DNA of 64,000 bases from Rhododendron vialii (lineage: Eukaryota > Streptophyta > Magnoliopsida > Ericales > Ericaceae). This document shows positions 13,301 to 25,188 of the stretch, one piece after another. How positions within the stretch are numbered: position 1 is the stretch's first letter; every line of letters starts with the position of its first letter. The notes under the pieces were generated by a model. It had not been told where the DNA came from and searched no databases. It saw only the letters and a list, made by a program, of their open reading frames with translations. The translations under genes and the position numbers were made by a program. The DNA is taken from contig NC_080557.1 of the NCBI RefSeq assembly GCF_030253575.1, positions 45,212,501 through 45,276,500 of the forward strand, written 5' to 3'.

Positions 13301-14190
13301 AGGCTAAAGGAGAGAAACTCAGGTAATCATGCTAATCAGAGGTGGTAGATGTATTGGTGAATCTTGAGATTCCCACATTTTACTTCATTGGTGTTTACTT
13401 GCTGCCTATTTGCACAATTTCTTGCTATACCTCACATCTCACCGCATACTTGTAGTTCTGGATTATTGAGTAACAGGCAATTCACCGAATCAGCAGACAG
13501 ACAAATATGCTTTGTTTGCATTGCACGTGTTTTTGCCTGTTCAATTAAGAATCCTCTCTGGCTCTCCACAATAAGTTTTAATCGTGATATAATAGTACTT
13601 TCCGGCTGTCCAAAAAAAGTTATACATCGATGTAGGTAATAGAGCCGAAGCGTATTCAAGCTATGGTATTTCAGGACTCTTGAATGGAAAGAGAAACAAA
13701 AGTCAATCTAAGCTTGTATGTTTTCAGGAGATAGTGACAGCGAGGATAAAGTTGCCAGAGGTGATGGTTTTGGCCTGAAGAGAAAGCAATGTTTGGAAGA
13801 TGTCGTCCCCTTGAAGAGGATAAAAATGGCTGGAACTAACTCAGGTACGTAGGGCTTCTTGATGTTATCTAGTAGCTCCAGTCACTTGATTTCTGTTGGT
13901 TTCTTTTTGCCACGCCTTGATTTCTTTCTTTCTAGTTCAGTAACATTGCTTCCAAACCTTTTTGCTGATATTGCCTGTTTGTCTCTATTTGATGTTTTCA
14001 GAACTTAGTCTCTCCATGAAAGTAATGCATTTTTGTCGGTCCTTTTTCAGGTTCTGAATCAGGAGAGAGTGGTATATCCGGAGTGATTTCAAACACCCAA
14101 TTTCGGTGCAGTTTAACCAGTAGTTACAACATGAAACGAATAAGAGAAGATGATATGGTTAGTGCTGCTCCTTGTAAGAAGACCAGATAA
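10310..14190 (+). CDS. Conserved-looking plant protein of unknown function, probably nuclear
   Basis: Exons 10310-10610, 13182-13322, 13728-13844 and 14051-14190 join in frame with GT-AG ends and all introns in phase 1, giving 232 aa. Exon 1 encodes a compact globular part (MSGERKRTIKLFCPSLSKAI onward, residues 1-100) rich in hydrophobic residues. The rest is hydrophilic with acidic-serine stretches and two basic clusters that look like nuclear localisation signals: K165-K180 (LKRKQ...PLKRIK) and the C-terminal CKKTR. I have the impression of an uncharacterised plant family but cannot name it. No catalytic motif, signal peptide or membrane segment is visible. The start at 10310 is the first ATG after the (GA)n leader. 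The 2.57-kb first intron contains a large tandem duplication. Transcript data would settle the start and exon 1/2 joining. Confidence 0.8.
10795..11010 (+). repeat. Dispersed repeat related to one in PAP15 intron 1
   Basis: The stretch around 10810-10860 (GGTTTGAAAACCTAACGAGC, then an AATATGTTTGAGCTTGG core) matches the repeated block at 34300-34360 and 34510-34560 (GGTTTGAAAGCTTAACAAGC). Later parts (AAACGAGCTTTAATTGAG) match GCGAGCTTTAATTGAGCCG near 34418. It is an interspersed repeat of unknown class. Confidence 0.6.
11490..12832 (+). repeat. Tandem duplication of about 670 bp in intron 1
   Basis: Copies run at about 11490-12160 and 12170-12832. Shared landmarks in the same order are the CACATATGAC box, TAGGACTTAC followed by AGCT, ATAGGATGTCT or TTAGGATGTCT, CAATTTCTCC, GTGGTACTTCAGTGTCAACA-like text and CCAATAGGCA. 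Divergence with small indels suggests an old event. There is no coding potential. Confidence 0.85.
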
Positions 14191-16966
14191 TGAGTAAGAA
14201 GACCAGATGATGGTTCTCAATGTGGAATCCAACTGCGTGAATGCTACTATCTTTCCCTTGGTGCCTCTTTTCAGTTGTATAGTTCTATGTTCAATTTTCA
14301 AGTATGAAATTAGCTCTCGCAATTACTGTATGCATGCAGGGATGTTGATATTAGTTCCTAAAATGATGGCCCTAAGGGTTTGTACATGTCGTGGTGCATT
14401 GCCTTGACATGCCGCACGGAGTATTTCTGATCAGATGGAGGGATTTAAACTAGCTTAAGGTCTATGGCCTGTGGATGGGGCATCATTACATCAGCACAAT
14501 GCCCATCAAGGCCATTCAATCTTAATAACCATGTGGGCCAAAAGCTTGCATGTTGGTCCCTGCTAAAGTGCTATCTTCATGTTATGGCTATAACAAAAGC
14601 TTCAATTATGGGGGAATCATGTTTGCTTTGAAACTCGAATTTTGCACTGCAAACACAGTGATAAATGTTAGTGAACCCCGATCGGAACCGTCCATTACCT
14701 CCATTTTTCGGTCAGGTTAGGTGATTGGGTAGGTCGGATACTTGGACAAACCTGGTTAGTATACTAAAAATCTCAGATTGTCAAATAAACGGATAATAGA
14801 GATAAACAAATTACTCCTGGTTTCCAAAAAAAAAAATGTCCAAATTTACTATTCACCTCTCTCAAAAAAAAACTCTGTATCTTGTAATTTATAATACTTT
14901 TTATGATTTAAAAATTTTGTTTAACAAAATTAAGTGGGTTATGCCTAGGAGACATGGGATAATATGCAAATAATGTCGAACAAAGTCAGATATCATTACG
15001 CTTTCACATATAGCATATTACATTTTATCCTCTGTCTTTGGAGATTGAGATTATTATTTTTCAATTAAGTCAGACATATCAAACAAGAGCTATATAGCAT
15101 ACATATTATTTTTTCTATGAAGATAGTATAAATTAAATTTTGAGATGCGTGAGAAGTGATTTTCCACGTTCTTTTTGGAACAAATTGAGTATTACGGTTC
15201 AGCTTGCCGCTGAAAATTTTCTTTGACTTACTTCTTGTGCGTATTTGATTACATTTTTTTTGTCAAGCGATATACATCAGGCGGGATTAATGGAGGTGTT
15301 AAAGTTAGCATAGAGGTCCAGAAGCTATCCATAACTCTGATTTCCAAACCCACGCCCGTCGTGGAACTCGAGTTTTGGTCACCACTAAGGGAAGGGAGAT
15401 GAGTTACCAACTTTTTTGAGAGAATGCAAGAAGGTAATTTCACCTGTCAACTCACCTAGACGATTGCTGACTAGGGAGAGGTAGAGTTACCAACTTCACT
15501 AGCTACATTATCCTAGCAGAAAAAATAAAAAAATCCAAACACTCCCCAAAGTTTAAGATTTGGAATCCATGCCTGCGAAAAACCCTAGAAGATGAATCGG
15601 ATGCTATGGCAAAAATTCTAATGTGAACTGTGCTTATCATGTGTGGATAAGGAAGAATCTTTACTTTCCATTTACGAACAAAATCAAACAAGTAATGGGA
15701 AATCCAACAAAAGTCTCCCAGAATCCCACAGCGAAAAAGCGAGAAAACGACTCTGCAACTCACTCCCGCCGTTGAAGCCAGGCGTCGGTGCATTGCCGGC
15801 CGTCGGATTCCCGCGCACAACCAATACCAGCCGTCAATTTGATCCTCCACTTTTTTGAAACTCCCCTTTTCTTGCCGGTCAAAGTCGATCAAATCATTCT
15901 CGCGTCCGTTTCCCCGGAATCCAAATTCGAATTCAATCTAGTTTTTCCTCCCGCCAAAGGGTCGCACCGCACTTGTGGCCCCGACGATAAAAAAACCAGT
16001 GCACACTCGCGTCAAGTACACACATTTTATACTCGCTTGATAAAGGGTACTTTTGTAATCTTATAGTAACTTTTATATGCATGCACGTTTTATCTTTCCA
16101 CACCCCAAATTAATTTGGTCAAATGGACAAATTTGTTGTTCCCAAAGAAAAAATATTGGACAAAAATAATATATGCTAGGAAGGGAAAATATGCTAGTAG
16201 TATCTTTCTATCTATTTTAGCTATTTTTAGTTAATTTCCTTACCCCACTAATCTATTTTAGTTATTTTTAATTAATTTCTTTATCTCACTAATCTTAAAC
16301 TGTTCAACTTAAATTTTTTTCACTAGAATTACCCACCACCATCCCCTACATGCAAACATTGTCGTCTGCTATTTGTCACATTTTCATCGTATATTGGAGT
16401 TTCATAGCCGCACTTAGTCCTTGTGGTGTCTCAAACCCTTCCTGTGCCAAAGTCTAAATTCTTATACCGAATCCAACTTTGTCGCCTTTCTAATTTCAAC
16501 ACACCTTGTGTCATTTTTCTAGCCGCATTTCACAGATCGTTACTTATATTTTATACTCACTTTACCATAAATCACCTCATAATAAGGATGATACTTTTTG
16601 TAATTTTCTGTGAACTTTTATATGCACATACGTTTTATCTTTCCACAACTGAAATTAATTTCAAATTAGACATATTCAGTGCTCAAGTAATAATATGACA
16701 AATTAATTAACATATGATAAAGTAAAAAACTATCAATTTCAACTGCGAAAAATAAAAATACTGGAGTAAAATGGTTGTGTAGAAAGAACAAATGCGTGTG
16801 GATTTATAAGCTCCCGCAGTACTACTTCGAAACTGCGAGTACGAAACTACGGATACATACCGCCGTAGTGGCGATGGTATCGAAGCGCACAGAACAGCGT
16901 GTTTATAAACAAACCCGAACCGTTCCAGCGACAGATACACCGTCCTTTCCGTTCTCCGATCGACGC

Positions 16967-16999
<33 letters not shown>

Positions 17000-17035
17000 C
17001 TAGGAGAGAGAGAAAAACCCTAGACCGGCGGGATA
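14191..17035. other. Intergenic region and SUMO upstream/leader
   Basis: AT-rich, with no convincing gene. A 129-codon open frame at 15503-15892 (minus) lacks recognisable domains. The GC-richer part at 15700-15990 looks like a leader or promoter fragment. Direct repeats occur at 16021-16112 and 16546-16660. The SUMO leader has a (GA)n tract at about 16968-16995 and a telobox AAACCCTAG at 17015-17023, just before the start codon. Confidence 0.6.
16021..16660 (+). repeat. Direct repeat upstream of SUMO
   Basis: Copies at about 16021-16112 and 16546-16660 share ATTTTATACTC, then ACTTTTATATGCA, then CGTTTTATCTTTCCACA and AAATTAATTT in the same order. This suggests a duplicated promoter-proximal segment of roughly 530-bp period. 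Confidence 0.65.
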
Positions 17036-19614
17036 ATGTCTGCGACCCCCGGTAGCGGAGGCGGCGGTGCCCCGGAGGAAGAGAAGAAGCCGAACGAGCA
17101 ACACATTAACCTCAAGGTCAAAGGCCAGGTATATGTAATCATACGATACATGTCTATTTTGTGGACATGGCAGTGTATCAGTTTGGTCTGTATTTGTTCT
17201 GGGTTTTTTTTTTTTTTTTTTTTGAATATGTTATGCGGCTGTTGAATGTTTCGTTTCGTTTGAATGAATGAATGACACCTAGTTGTTGTTTCTAGGCTAC
17301 CTTTCGTTTCTAAGGCAGAATGAGAGGGCTACTAGCTTGACATGAGGCTTTTCTCGAGTATAATTTTTTTAATTTCAATTTAACTGTTGATGATGTATTT
17401 TTCTTGCTTCTTTGATGCGAAAGTACTTATCAAGCTTTATAAATCAAGTTATTTCAACGTTTTTAGTTGATAATGTGACCAGTCCACTTGAATCCTGAAT
17501 GAATGCAGTCAAGTATTTGATGTCTTCTAGTCTTACTCTAGATGACTGGTTATTTTTGATTGTCTGGAGGTAATTTGAGGGACTTTTGAGTTTCTACATG
17601 CTTTAAAATAATAGTAGCGATTTGTCCTGAAAAGGAAATGAAGTAGTATCAAAAGAGCCATTTGGTATAGTTAGATATATACCCATTTACGTATGGACTA
17701 AAAAGTGAGGCCTACTCAGTTTGGAGGCTTAGGCCTTGGCCTTAATGGCTTAAAGATTGGGCCTCCCCTTGCTACTAGGAATCAAACAGAACTCTGAAGA
17801 AATGGGGGCCGACTAATCAACGAATTGCTGCTTCCAATGAAGCTGTTTTGAGCTGTGTAGCGCATGTCTTGGTTGCGGAATTGCACTAGTTTCCCATGAA
17901 GGTCATTAGGTGCACAAGTCATAACCTTTCTCTTTTTTCAGGTGTGGATTGATAAGACGTTATAAACTCATAAGTGTGTTAGGTTATTGAAGTGATATGT
18001 CTAGCCTGAACTCCATTGCCATCATTAGTTATCAGTGCAAGCTTTTGGTAATGTGATGATCAAAGCAGAGTTGTGGTTGTTTAATTTGTCTGTAGAAGGG
18101 TTGATTGATTCTTGTTGAGAATTTTTGTTGTTGTTACGTTGGGTTGAGTCAAGCTATGTCATCACTTTACCTTTATGGAAGCAACATGAAATACCCACCT
18201 TCTGATTGTTTAGAGTTTTGAGCAAACATGTTGTTTATTGTGGCTTCTTTTCATTGCCCTGTTATTTTTCCAATGCACGAGACAATTTATCTGTGATTTT
18301 ATCTTTATATAGAATTGGTTATAACACACAATTGTTGAAGAAATGTTGTTATAAGGACTCGGATAAACTCTTTCATACGAGTTGGCTTGTCCTTATTATC
18401 ATTTGGAAGACTGACTTCAAGTACAGGACGTCTTTGCATAGTTGAAAATCTTCTTCTTCTTTTTTAACCCCTTCGTCTATCCCTTTATACTTGACTAAAC
18501 AGACAGAGGGTTTAGCAGTGATTAGGCTTTTTCCTTCCTTGTAGTTCACCTCCCCTTAGTCCCTCTATATTAGTTTACATTGGATTAGTCTAGGTGAAAC
18601 TTGGAACCATCAAGCTGCGAATTGGAGAGAGAGGAGGAGGGGGGAAATGTGTCATGTCTTTTGGGTAATCAGTGTACTAACCAGACTCAATGTAGGCCAT
18701 TAGGCCTTTAAGATTGTGGTTTTGAGCAGCATGGAATGAGTCAAAATTTTAACCACAATATGGAAGTTTTGGATGTAAGATTTGCCGGAACTTGAAACAT
18801 GAGCCGTACCAAAATATTTTACGCCCCTTACGGGACTATATTTGTTACAAACGTGGTTAACAATTTAACATGCTATGCCCTTTGCTGGTATCAAAGGGAT
18901 CCGCCCCTTTTGATGAAGTCTACTTGTTTGTGTTTCCTAAAGATACTTTTTTGTGACTAATCATTTTTTTTGTGTTTCATGGGCCTACATAACTTAAGCA
19001 TTTGATAGTTTGTTTGAGCTTTCACATATACCACCTAGATTGAATTGCTCTGAAGTTAAATACAGCACTGCAGTGTTCTGTATTCACGTTATTTCCGTTT
19101 GCACTTTGAAGTACTGTATTATTCCTGCTCTATGTTCCCATTTGGTTGTTGCCAATTGTAGGATGGGAATGAGGTGTTCTTTAGGATCAAACGTAGCACC
19201 CAATTACGGAAGCTGATGACTGCTTACTGTGACCGACAGTCTGTGGAGTTCAACTCCATTGCATTTCTATTTGATGGACGCAGGCTTCGAGGAGAGCAAA
19301 CTCCAGATGAGGTAAAATTTTGTTTGGCAGCATGATAAGGACTTGTATCCTCTTCATTGCTTGTTGAAGCTTACACTGATAACTATAGATCATTTTAAGA
19401 TATCTAATCCAGATAAAATTAAAAAAAAAAATGCAAGTTCTTCTCGATCCGAAATGTTCACCTGTATGGGACATTGGTGGTGTTCTATTGAATGCGAATT
19501 TCTTATGTTATTTTGTGTAAACTGTTAATCTTTTATTTATAGCTTGAGATGGAGGATGGTGATGAAATAGATGCCATGCTGCATCAAACTGGAGGTGGGA
19601 ATGTGGGTTTCTAG
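17036..19614 (+). CDS. SUMO: Small ubiquitin-like modifier (SUMO) precursor
   Basis: Exons 17036-17128, 19162-19311 and 19543-19614 give 104 aa; all introns are phase 0 with GT-AG ends. Residues 1-22 are the flexible N-terminal tail (acidic-basic EEEKK). Residues 23-99 form the beta-grasp fold with family hallmarks [28 protein letters not shown] and [11 protein letters not shown]. The di-glycine is G98-G99 in HQTGG, followed by a five-residue tail GNVGF that a SUMO protease must remove before conjugation to lysines by E1/E2 enzymes in nucleus and cytosol. The sequence is of the canonical SUMO1/2 type rather than the divergent SUMO3/5 type. Length, exon number and the intron after VKGQ fit plant SUMO genes. 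The long first intron (2.03 kb) shows no other gene. The leader has a (GA)n tract and a telobox, common in plant housekeeping genes. Confidence 0.97.
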
Positions 19615-22136
19615 CTACAGTGTGGCTTTTCTGAAGACTGAAGATATTTCCTGTTAAGAAATGGATCTGCTGGAGAAGTATATAACTAGTACCCAACTCA
19701 GTTTTTCTCTTTTTTAGTTGGTTAGCAGTGGTAGTTCAAGGAGTATAAGTGTATGCATGATGTTGGTATTTTGTTGCTACAATTTAGAAACTCGAAAACA
19801 GCTTCAAATTTCCCTTTTGCTTTCCTAATGATGATATGGATTGTGACATTGTGCATGTGTTAGATCATTGCTCTTCTTTTATGCACTGTCTGGATATTGA
19901 GGCAAGGAAGGGAAAATAAGAGGAAAATCATAGAGAAAGTCCGACGTGTTTTCCACATATTTCTTTTCATTCCCTTTTCCCTTCTTTCTTTGCGTTCCGA
20001 AGAAGTGGTGGAGAGGGTAAAATAACCCTCAATTTTCACAATTTCCAAACAATGCGGTTTTTATTCCATCAAGGCGGCTCCAAGACTTTTATTTAGGGTT
20101 ATTTTTTGGTCAATCAGAAATTATTCCCAAGACTTTTATTTAGTGGTGACAAGTATATAAAGAATTGTTTTGTATACAAAGCTTCGAATAAAATAAGCAT
20201 ATTCATATTTGGTTGAAAATTAGCTGGGTCTAGTTTATTTTGTTTTGTTGAGCTTATTATCTACTTACTCAAACTTGAGTGAATACTTCATTCACTTTAG
20301 CTATCTATGAATAATGCCGTCAACAATGTTAAAACAAAATAAAATTACTCCATGTTAAAAATACAATAAATAAATAAATAAATAGTGCAATTTTAAATTC
20401 AAGTGCACACCATTTGAAGGGTATTTTCGTCATTTTTTGGCCATTTCTCATCGAATGTGCTAACGCGAGGCATTGAAGCCGAACTAAAAATCTATGAATC
20501 ACAGCTTTGGAATACAATTCCGGATAAAACTGTGTTCGTAGCCGTTCGATGCATGTAGAATAACACTGTGTTCAAAGTCGTCCGATGTATGTAAAATAAC
20601 GTGTATCAAACGGTTTTGAACGCAATTATAGCTACAATTGTGATTTAAAATTGTGCTCTAAACATTGCTCAGGGCGAAATGGCCATGTGCCTTGCCTTGC
20701 AGTTCGCTTGACCCTTGGGAATCCAGTGGAGTCGCGGCCCTTGTATATTTAATGATTTGGTGGGCTGGAGATGTTGGGTGCAGAGATGTTCCTTTCTGCA
20801 TTAATGGGTCGATAGATAGATTTGCACTTTTCTCTTTTCATAATAAAAAATAAATCTGCAACTTCACAAGCAGTTTTAGGGAAAAATAAATACTTTCTAG
20901 GATTGGATGTCCATAATCCCTATCCCGTTGGAATGGTAAGCAAAATCCATCGTAATAAATGGTGACAACTAGTAGTAATTTTTGTGGAGGCTGTATCTAA
21001 ATCTATATAGACCCTAAACAATGTACTAATAATAATAATAAGTGTATTAAATGAGCAATGACATAACCACCCCTAATGAGGATTGACATTAATGAGAGTT
21101 GGCCCTTTCATTGAGATAATGTCACTTACACATTTGGCGAAAATTAAACTACTAGTACCAATTAGTACCTCCATTATTTTATCAAAAAAAAAAACGTCAA
21201 TGGTCATTTTTCCTCATGGATTTAGGTAAGCTTCAAATTAACCGGACAATCAAACCGATATCTCTAGATGTGTGGCGCTCTCGGGGTGCCACGTCATGAT
21301 ATTCTAACGATATTCTAACAAACTAAACCAGACAACCAAATCAATATCCTCTAGGTTGGTCACATCAGAACAAGCATCAATAGTGTTTATTTATAGGGTG
21401 TTCTTTGAGGTATCGCCGCTGCATGATACCCTGACGCCTTCCAGTAAATTGACCACTCAACAATATTTCAAAGAATTTGGAAATCTTGTAGTACAGCCTG
21501 CACTACAAGGACTTAATCCGAGCTCGAATTAAAATCCAAATCGTCCATTGTCGAAGTGGGCGGCCGTCCTACGAGATCCCCGAGTCCTATTTCAAGGAAC
21601 CATCCATCTCCAAATACTTGGACCAACCCGGCTCATAGAGGCATCTGATTCATGGGTTTTTTTGTTTGAGCCCAATAACAACCTTTACCCGGCCCACCAC
21701 CATCCCAAAAAGCCTAAAAACCTTTAGCCCACCCTACTCCGAAGAAGGTGAACCCCACGTGCTCTATTGCCAACTCGACATTTTCCCTATTCAACGGTCG
21801 GTCATGCATCAGCGAAATAAAAAAGTGGCTGGGCCACACTTTAAGGACAAAGTTTTTTTCCAACCCACGAGGAGATTAAAAAATATATATATATCGGCGC
21901 GTGCCGACGGCTCTCCAACAGAACACGTCGTGTTTTTCGCGGAATAGAGCAGAGATTTACGATGATCGATCTAAACCATGTTTAGAGGGCAGTTAACGAT
22001 GGATTTTTATTAAGGAAAACTAATCCCACGAGACTAGGGAGGGACCAGCGTTGCTCTCTCTCTCGTAATGGTGGTTACGAAATTTCCCTGTCTATATGTA
22101 CTATGAAGAGAGAGAAAGTGAAATAATAAATGGCCT

Positions 22137-22208
<72 letters not shown>

Positions 22209-22640
22209 AGAAGAAGAAGAAGAAGAAAGAGAAAGTGAGGAGAGAGAGAGAAGAGGAGTGAGGGTCAGCACTCGCTCCCGCTGCACACATCTCAAGCATC
22301 GCTGTAAAATTATGGGGTAAATTTCACTTGGACACCCTGGATTCGAGTGAATTCACACTTGCACTCCTCATGTTTTTGAAAATTACTCTAATAACACTGC
22401 TTCTAAGAAAATTTAATTTACCTCTGTTAAAAACCTATTAATGTTACTGAAATATCCTCAATATGTATGTTATTACATATCTTTCTCCTCTCCCACTCGA
22501 CGTGTGTATGCATACACTTATGGATAAAAGATATTACAAAATCTTTTCCTTTCGTTTCATTTCACTTACCCAACTCAAATATCTAATTCTAAAAATAGTT
22601 TGAACGAATGGGTCCATTGTCCATAGAACTCCCGAGTACG
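19615..22640. other. Intergenic, no gene seen
   Basis: AT-rich spacer after the SUMO 3' end. Around 20515-20610 a short motif (ACTGTGTTC...GATG.ATGTA.AATAAC) is repeated twice in tandem. A compound microsatellite lies at 22141-22204. No frame here has recognisable domains or splice structure. Confidence 0.6.
22141..22204 (+). repeat. Compound microsatellite (TA)n(GA)n
   Basis: About 14 TA units run directly into about 18 GA units, followed by an AAG-rich purine stretch to about 22256. Open frames across it encode only Arg-Glu or Ser-Leu repeats. Confidence 0.97.
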
Positions 22641-23494
22641 TAGGGATGGCAATGGGACGGATCGGAGACAGATATTGCAATATCCGAATCTGAACCTTCC
22701 ACCCGCCCCCGAATCCGCCCCAAACTCCGAACGAATATATATATTTTGGTCCTTCATCCCCACTCCGAACGGAGATCCGAATTTGAAAAAAAGAAAGAAA
22801 GATTGGAACTCGATTAAAAAAAAAACTAACATATTTTAAAAAAAACACAGATAAAACTAACATGTGTGTGTATGCATACTTGATGGCATCAAAGTCGCAC
22901 CAACGAGGGGAATCGAGGCCCCTAGGGTTAACGAGCATGAAAACGGAAGCGGCGGTAGAGGACCAGTATGTAGCGAATTGGAAGACGAGGATTAGGGTGT
23001 TGAAAACGGTGTACCTTCTGTACGGAGACAGTGGAGTGGAAGTGGTGGGAGATAAGGAGTGTTTTGTTGGATTCGGGGGCAAGGGGTGGGAGCCTCACCA
23101 CCTCTATTCCTGAGGGGAGATTGCCGCATCTCTTGGCTGTGGGGGTGTTGAGATAGAGAGGGAGGAGGGTTGGAAAGAGGAGAGAGAGAGAGGGGGAGGG
23201 GGGTGGGGGGAGAAGTCATGGGCGAAGGGAGGGAGACTCATGTGAAGTGAAGTCGGCTAGGTAGGAGACTGACTATTGACTAACCCTTAAAAATCAAAAT
23301 AAGAGGTATTTATATAGTTGGGTATTCGGAGCACGGATCGGATTAAAGGCAGACTTACCTCCGAATTCGATCCGATCTTCAAAATTTTTTAAAAAAAATA
23401 AATCTGAATCCACCCCGATATTCGAAAAATCCGATCCGTTCGGGACGGATAACGGATCAGATACGAACGGATCGGCCCGAGATGGCCATCCCTA
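22641..23494. mobile_element. Non-autonomous hAT-like element (854 bp)
   Basis: The ends are inverted repeats TAGGGATGGCAAT and, read inward from the right, TAGGGATGGCCAT. The flanks cGAGTAcG and tGAGTAaG form an imperfect 8-bp target-site duplication, as hAT elements make. Sub-terminal sequence on both sides is full of GGATC/CCGAA-type motifs typical of these elements. No transposase is present. The middle (about 22880-23130) is GC-richer, with open frames on both strands, and does not look like transposon DNA. Confidence 0.72.
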
Positions 23495-24365
23495 TGAGTA
23501 AGGGCTATATTTATTGTAATTGCTCGAGCTTTTTTTAACATAAACTACTATTTCTCCGACAATTACTATACAAAAGTTCGTGATTAGGTATCTCGCATTA
23601 TATACATAAAGATATCATAAAACGACGACAACTCATTTGATGGTTTAGGGAGGAGTTATGATATGTAGAGATTCAGGAATGGGTGACGACTCTCCCACAC
23701 CCATCTATTGTCTTGTGTTTCTATTATTTTCTACCCTCAACCATCACTAACTCGACTTAAGAATTAAACATTTAAACATCACAACACCCAACCATCACTA
23801 ACTCTGTTATAATAGACACAATACCCAACCCTCACTAACTCGACTTGAAAATTAAACATTTAAACATGCCTTACTTATCAGAAATCAAACTTTGAGCATT
23901 TTTTAACCAGGTGTAATAATTTCATCATACCAAACTTATTATTTAGTAACAAAGTTGAACAGAAAAGAGAAACAAGAATGCTTGTAGTGAGATTCACAAG
24001 TGGAGTTTTTAGTGATATTTAGCTGGATAAGGTCGGTTAAGTTTAATTACATAAATTAAAGTACGTGAAATCTTCACGACGTATAATGTGGATTAAATGC
24101 ATAGAAGTTAGATTGATTGTGACATGGTGTTGTAAATGAAAATTCATAGTACTCTATTAAAAGTTCAAATAGTTAGGCATAGTGGGTTTGGCATGTAGAG
24201 GGTTGATGTTATTAAATTAGAATTCATGCGACTTTAAATTGAAAAAATGTTGAACTAACGGGAGCGATTTGTGAGCGAGGGTTGTCCTTCCTTCGTAATT
24301 GTCGCCCCATACACTGACATATATCCAATATCTACGCGAACACAACCAGACCAAAAATCGAGCAG
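23495..24365. other. Intergenic and probable XRI1 5' leader
   Basis: A segment of about 90 bp containing CACTAACTCGACTT and AATTAAACATTTAAACAT is repeated at about 23740-23780 and 23830-23872, with a third partial copy between them. The last part probably belongs to the XRI1 5' untranslated exon, which could end at the donor CAG/GTATCT (24363-24371) directly before a (TC)n tract at 24368-24399. Confidence 0.5.
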
Positions 24366-24366
24366 G

Positions 24367-24401
<35 letters not shown>

Positions 24402-25188
24402 CCCTCTGTCTCTCTCTCATCGTCTAAATCTCCGTTTGCGGTTCTTTTGCTTAATTTTAGATGCTTAAACACGTCATTTTAGCAAATCATCACTCTCCGT
24501 TCGAAAGAAAATGAGTAAATAATCACTCCTTGAAAGAGCATTGGGTTGTCCGATCCACGCATACGCACGCATAGCATTCCTTTTTCTTAGCATTTTTTTT
24601 GGGGCTTGAAGCAGTTGGTTTCTAGGCTTCTGCCCAGGGCCGGCCCTGAATGGAAATGCTGTGTTTATGAAGTTGTTTTTGAGTGAGTGCTTGACTTGTG
24701 AGATTGGTTTGATTGATGGCATCTGGGTTTCTTTTACTCCGATCAGTTACTGGGTTATTTTATTTTTCTCATCATTTTTTTTACGTTACTGTTTTTTATT
24801 TTCCTTGAATCCCTTTTATTGTCTATTTATTCAAGAATGACTTTGTGCCCGATTAGGTGGTTGTGTATGATCTGTTTTAGTACCCATCAGAAACTCAGAC
24901 TGTTTTAATTCCATTTATCATACTAATTAAAACCAAATAATTCCGTGCATTTGCTTATGGTACCATTTACTACTGTTCATTTTGAAATTGAATCTTGTAG
25001 ATTTTAATGGGTGTTGCTGTAATGTGGTCAAAATATAGTTTACGCCACGAATTTACTTTCTTAAATACTCTATTTGGTTGATGTAGCTTAACTTCAGTCT
25101 TTGGGATATTTACATATACATGTTGACCTTCGAAATGTTGAAATATTTGAGATTGGATCTTTAATATGTGCAAAATGGAAGCAGGGAA

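Noticed and set aside
15503-15892. 129-codon minus-strand frame
   Set aside because: No recognisable domain, no splice context and no neighbouring exons; length is within chance for this GC-richer patch.
22534-23082. 182-codon minus-strand gene inside the hAT-like element
   Set aside because: It overruns the element boundary and includes transposon sub-terminal repeats; at most a captured fragment is present.
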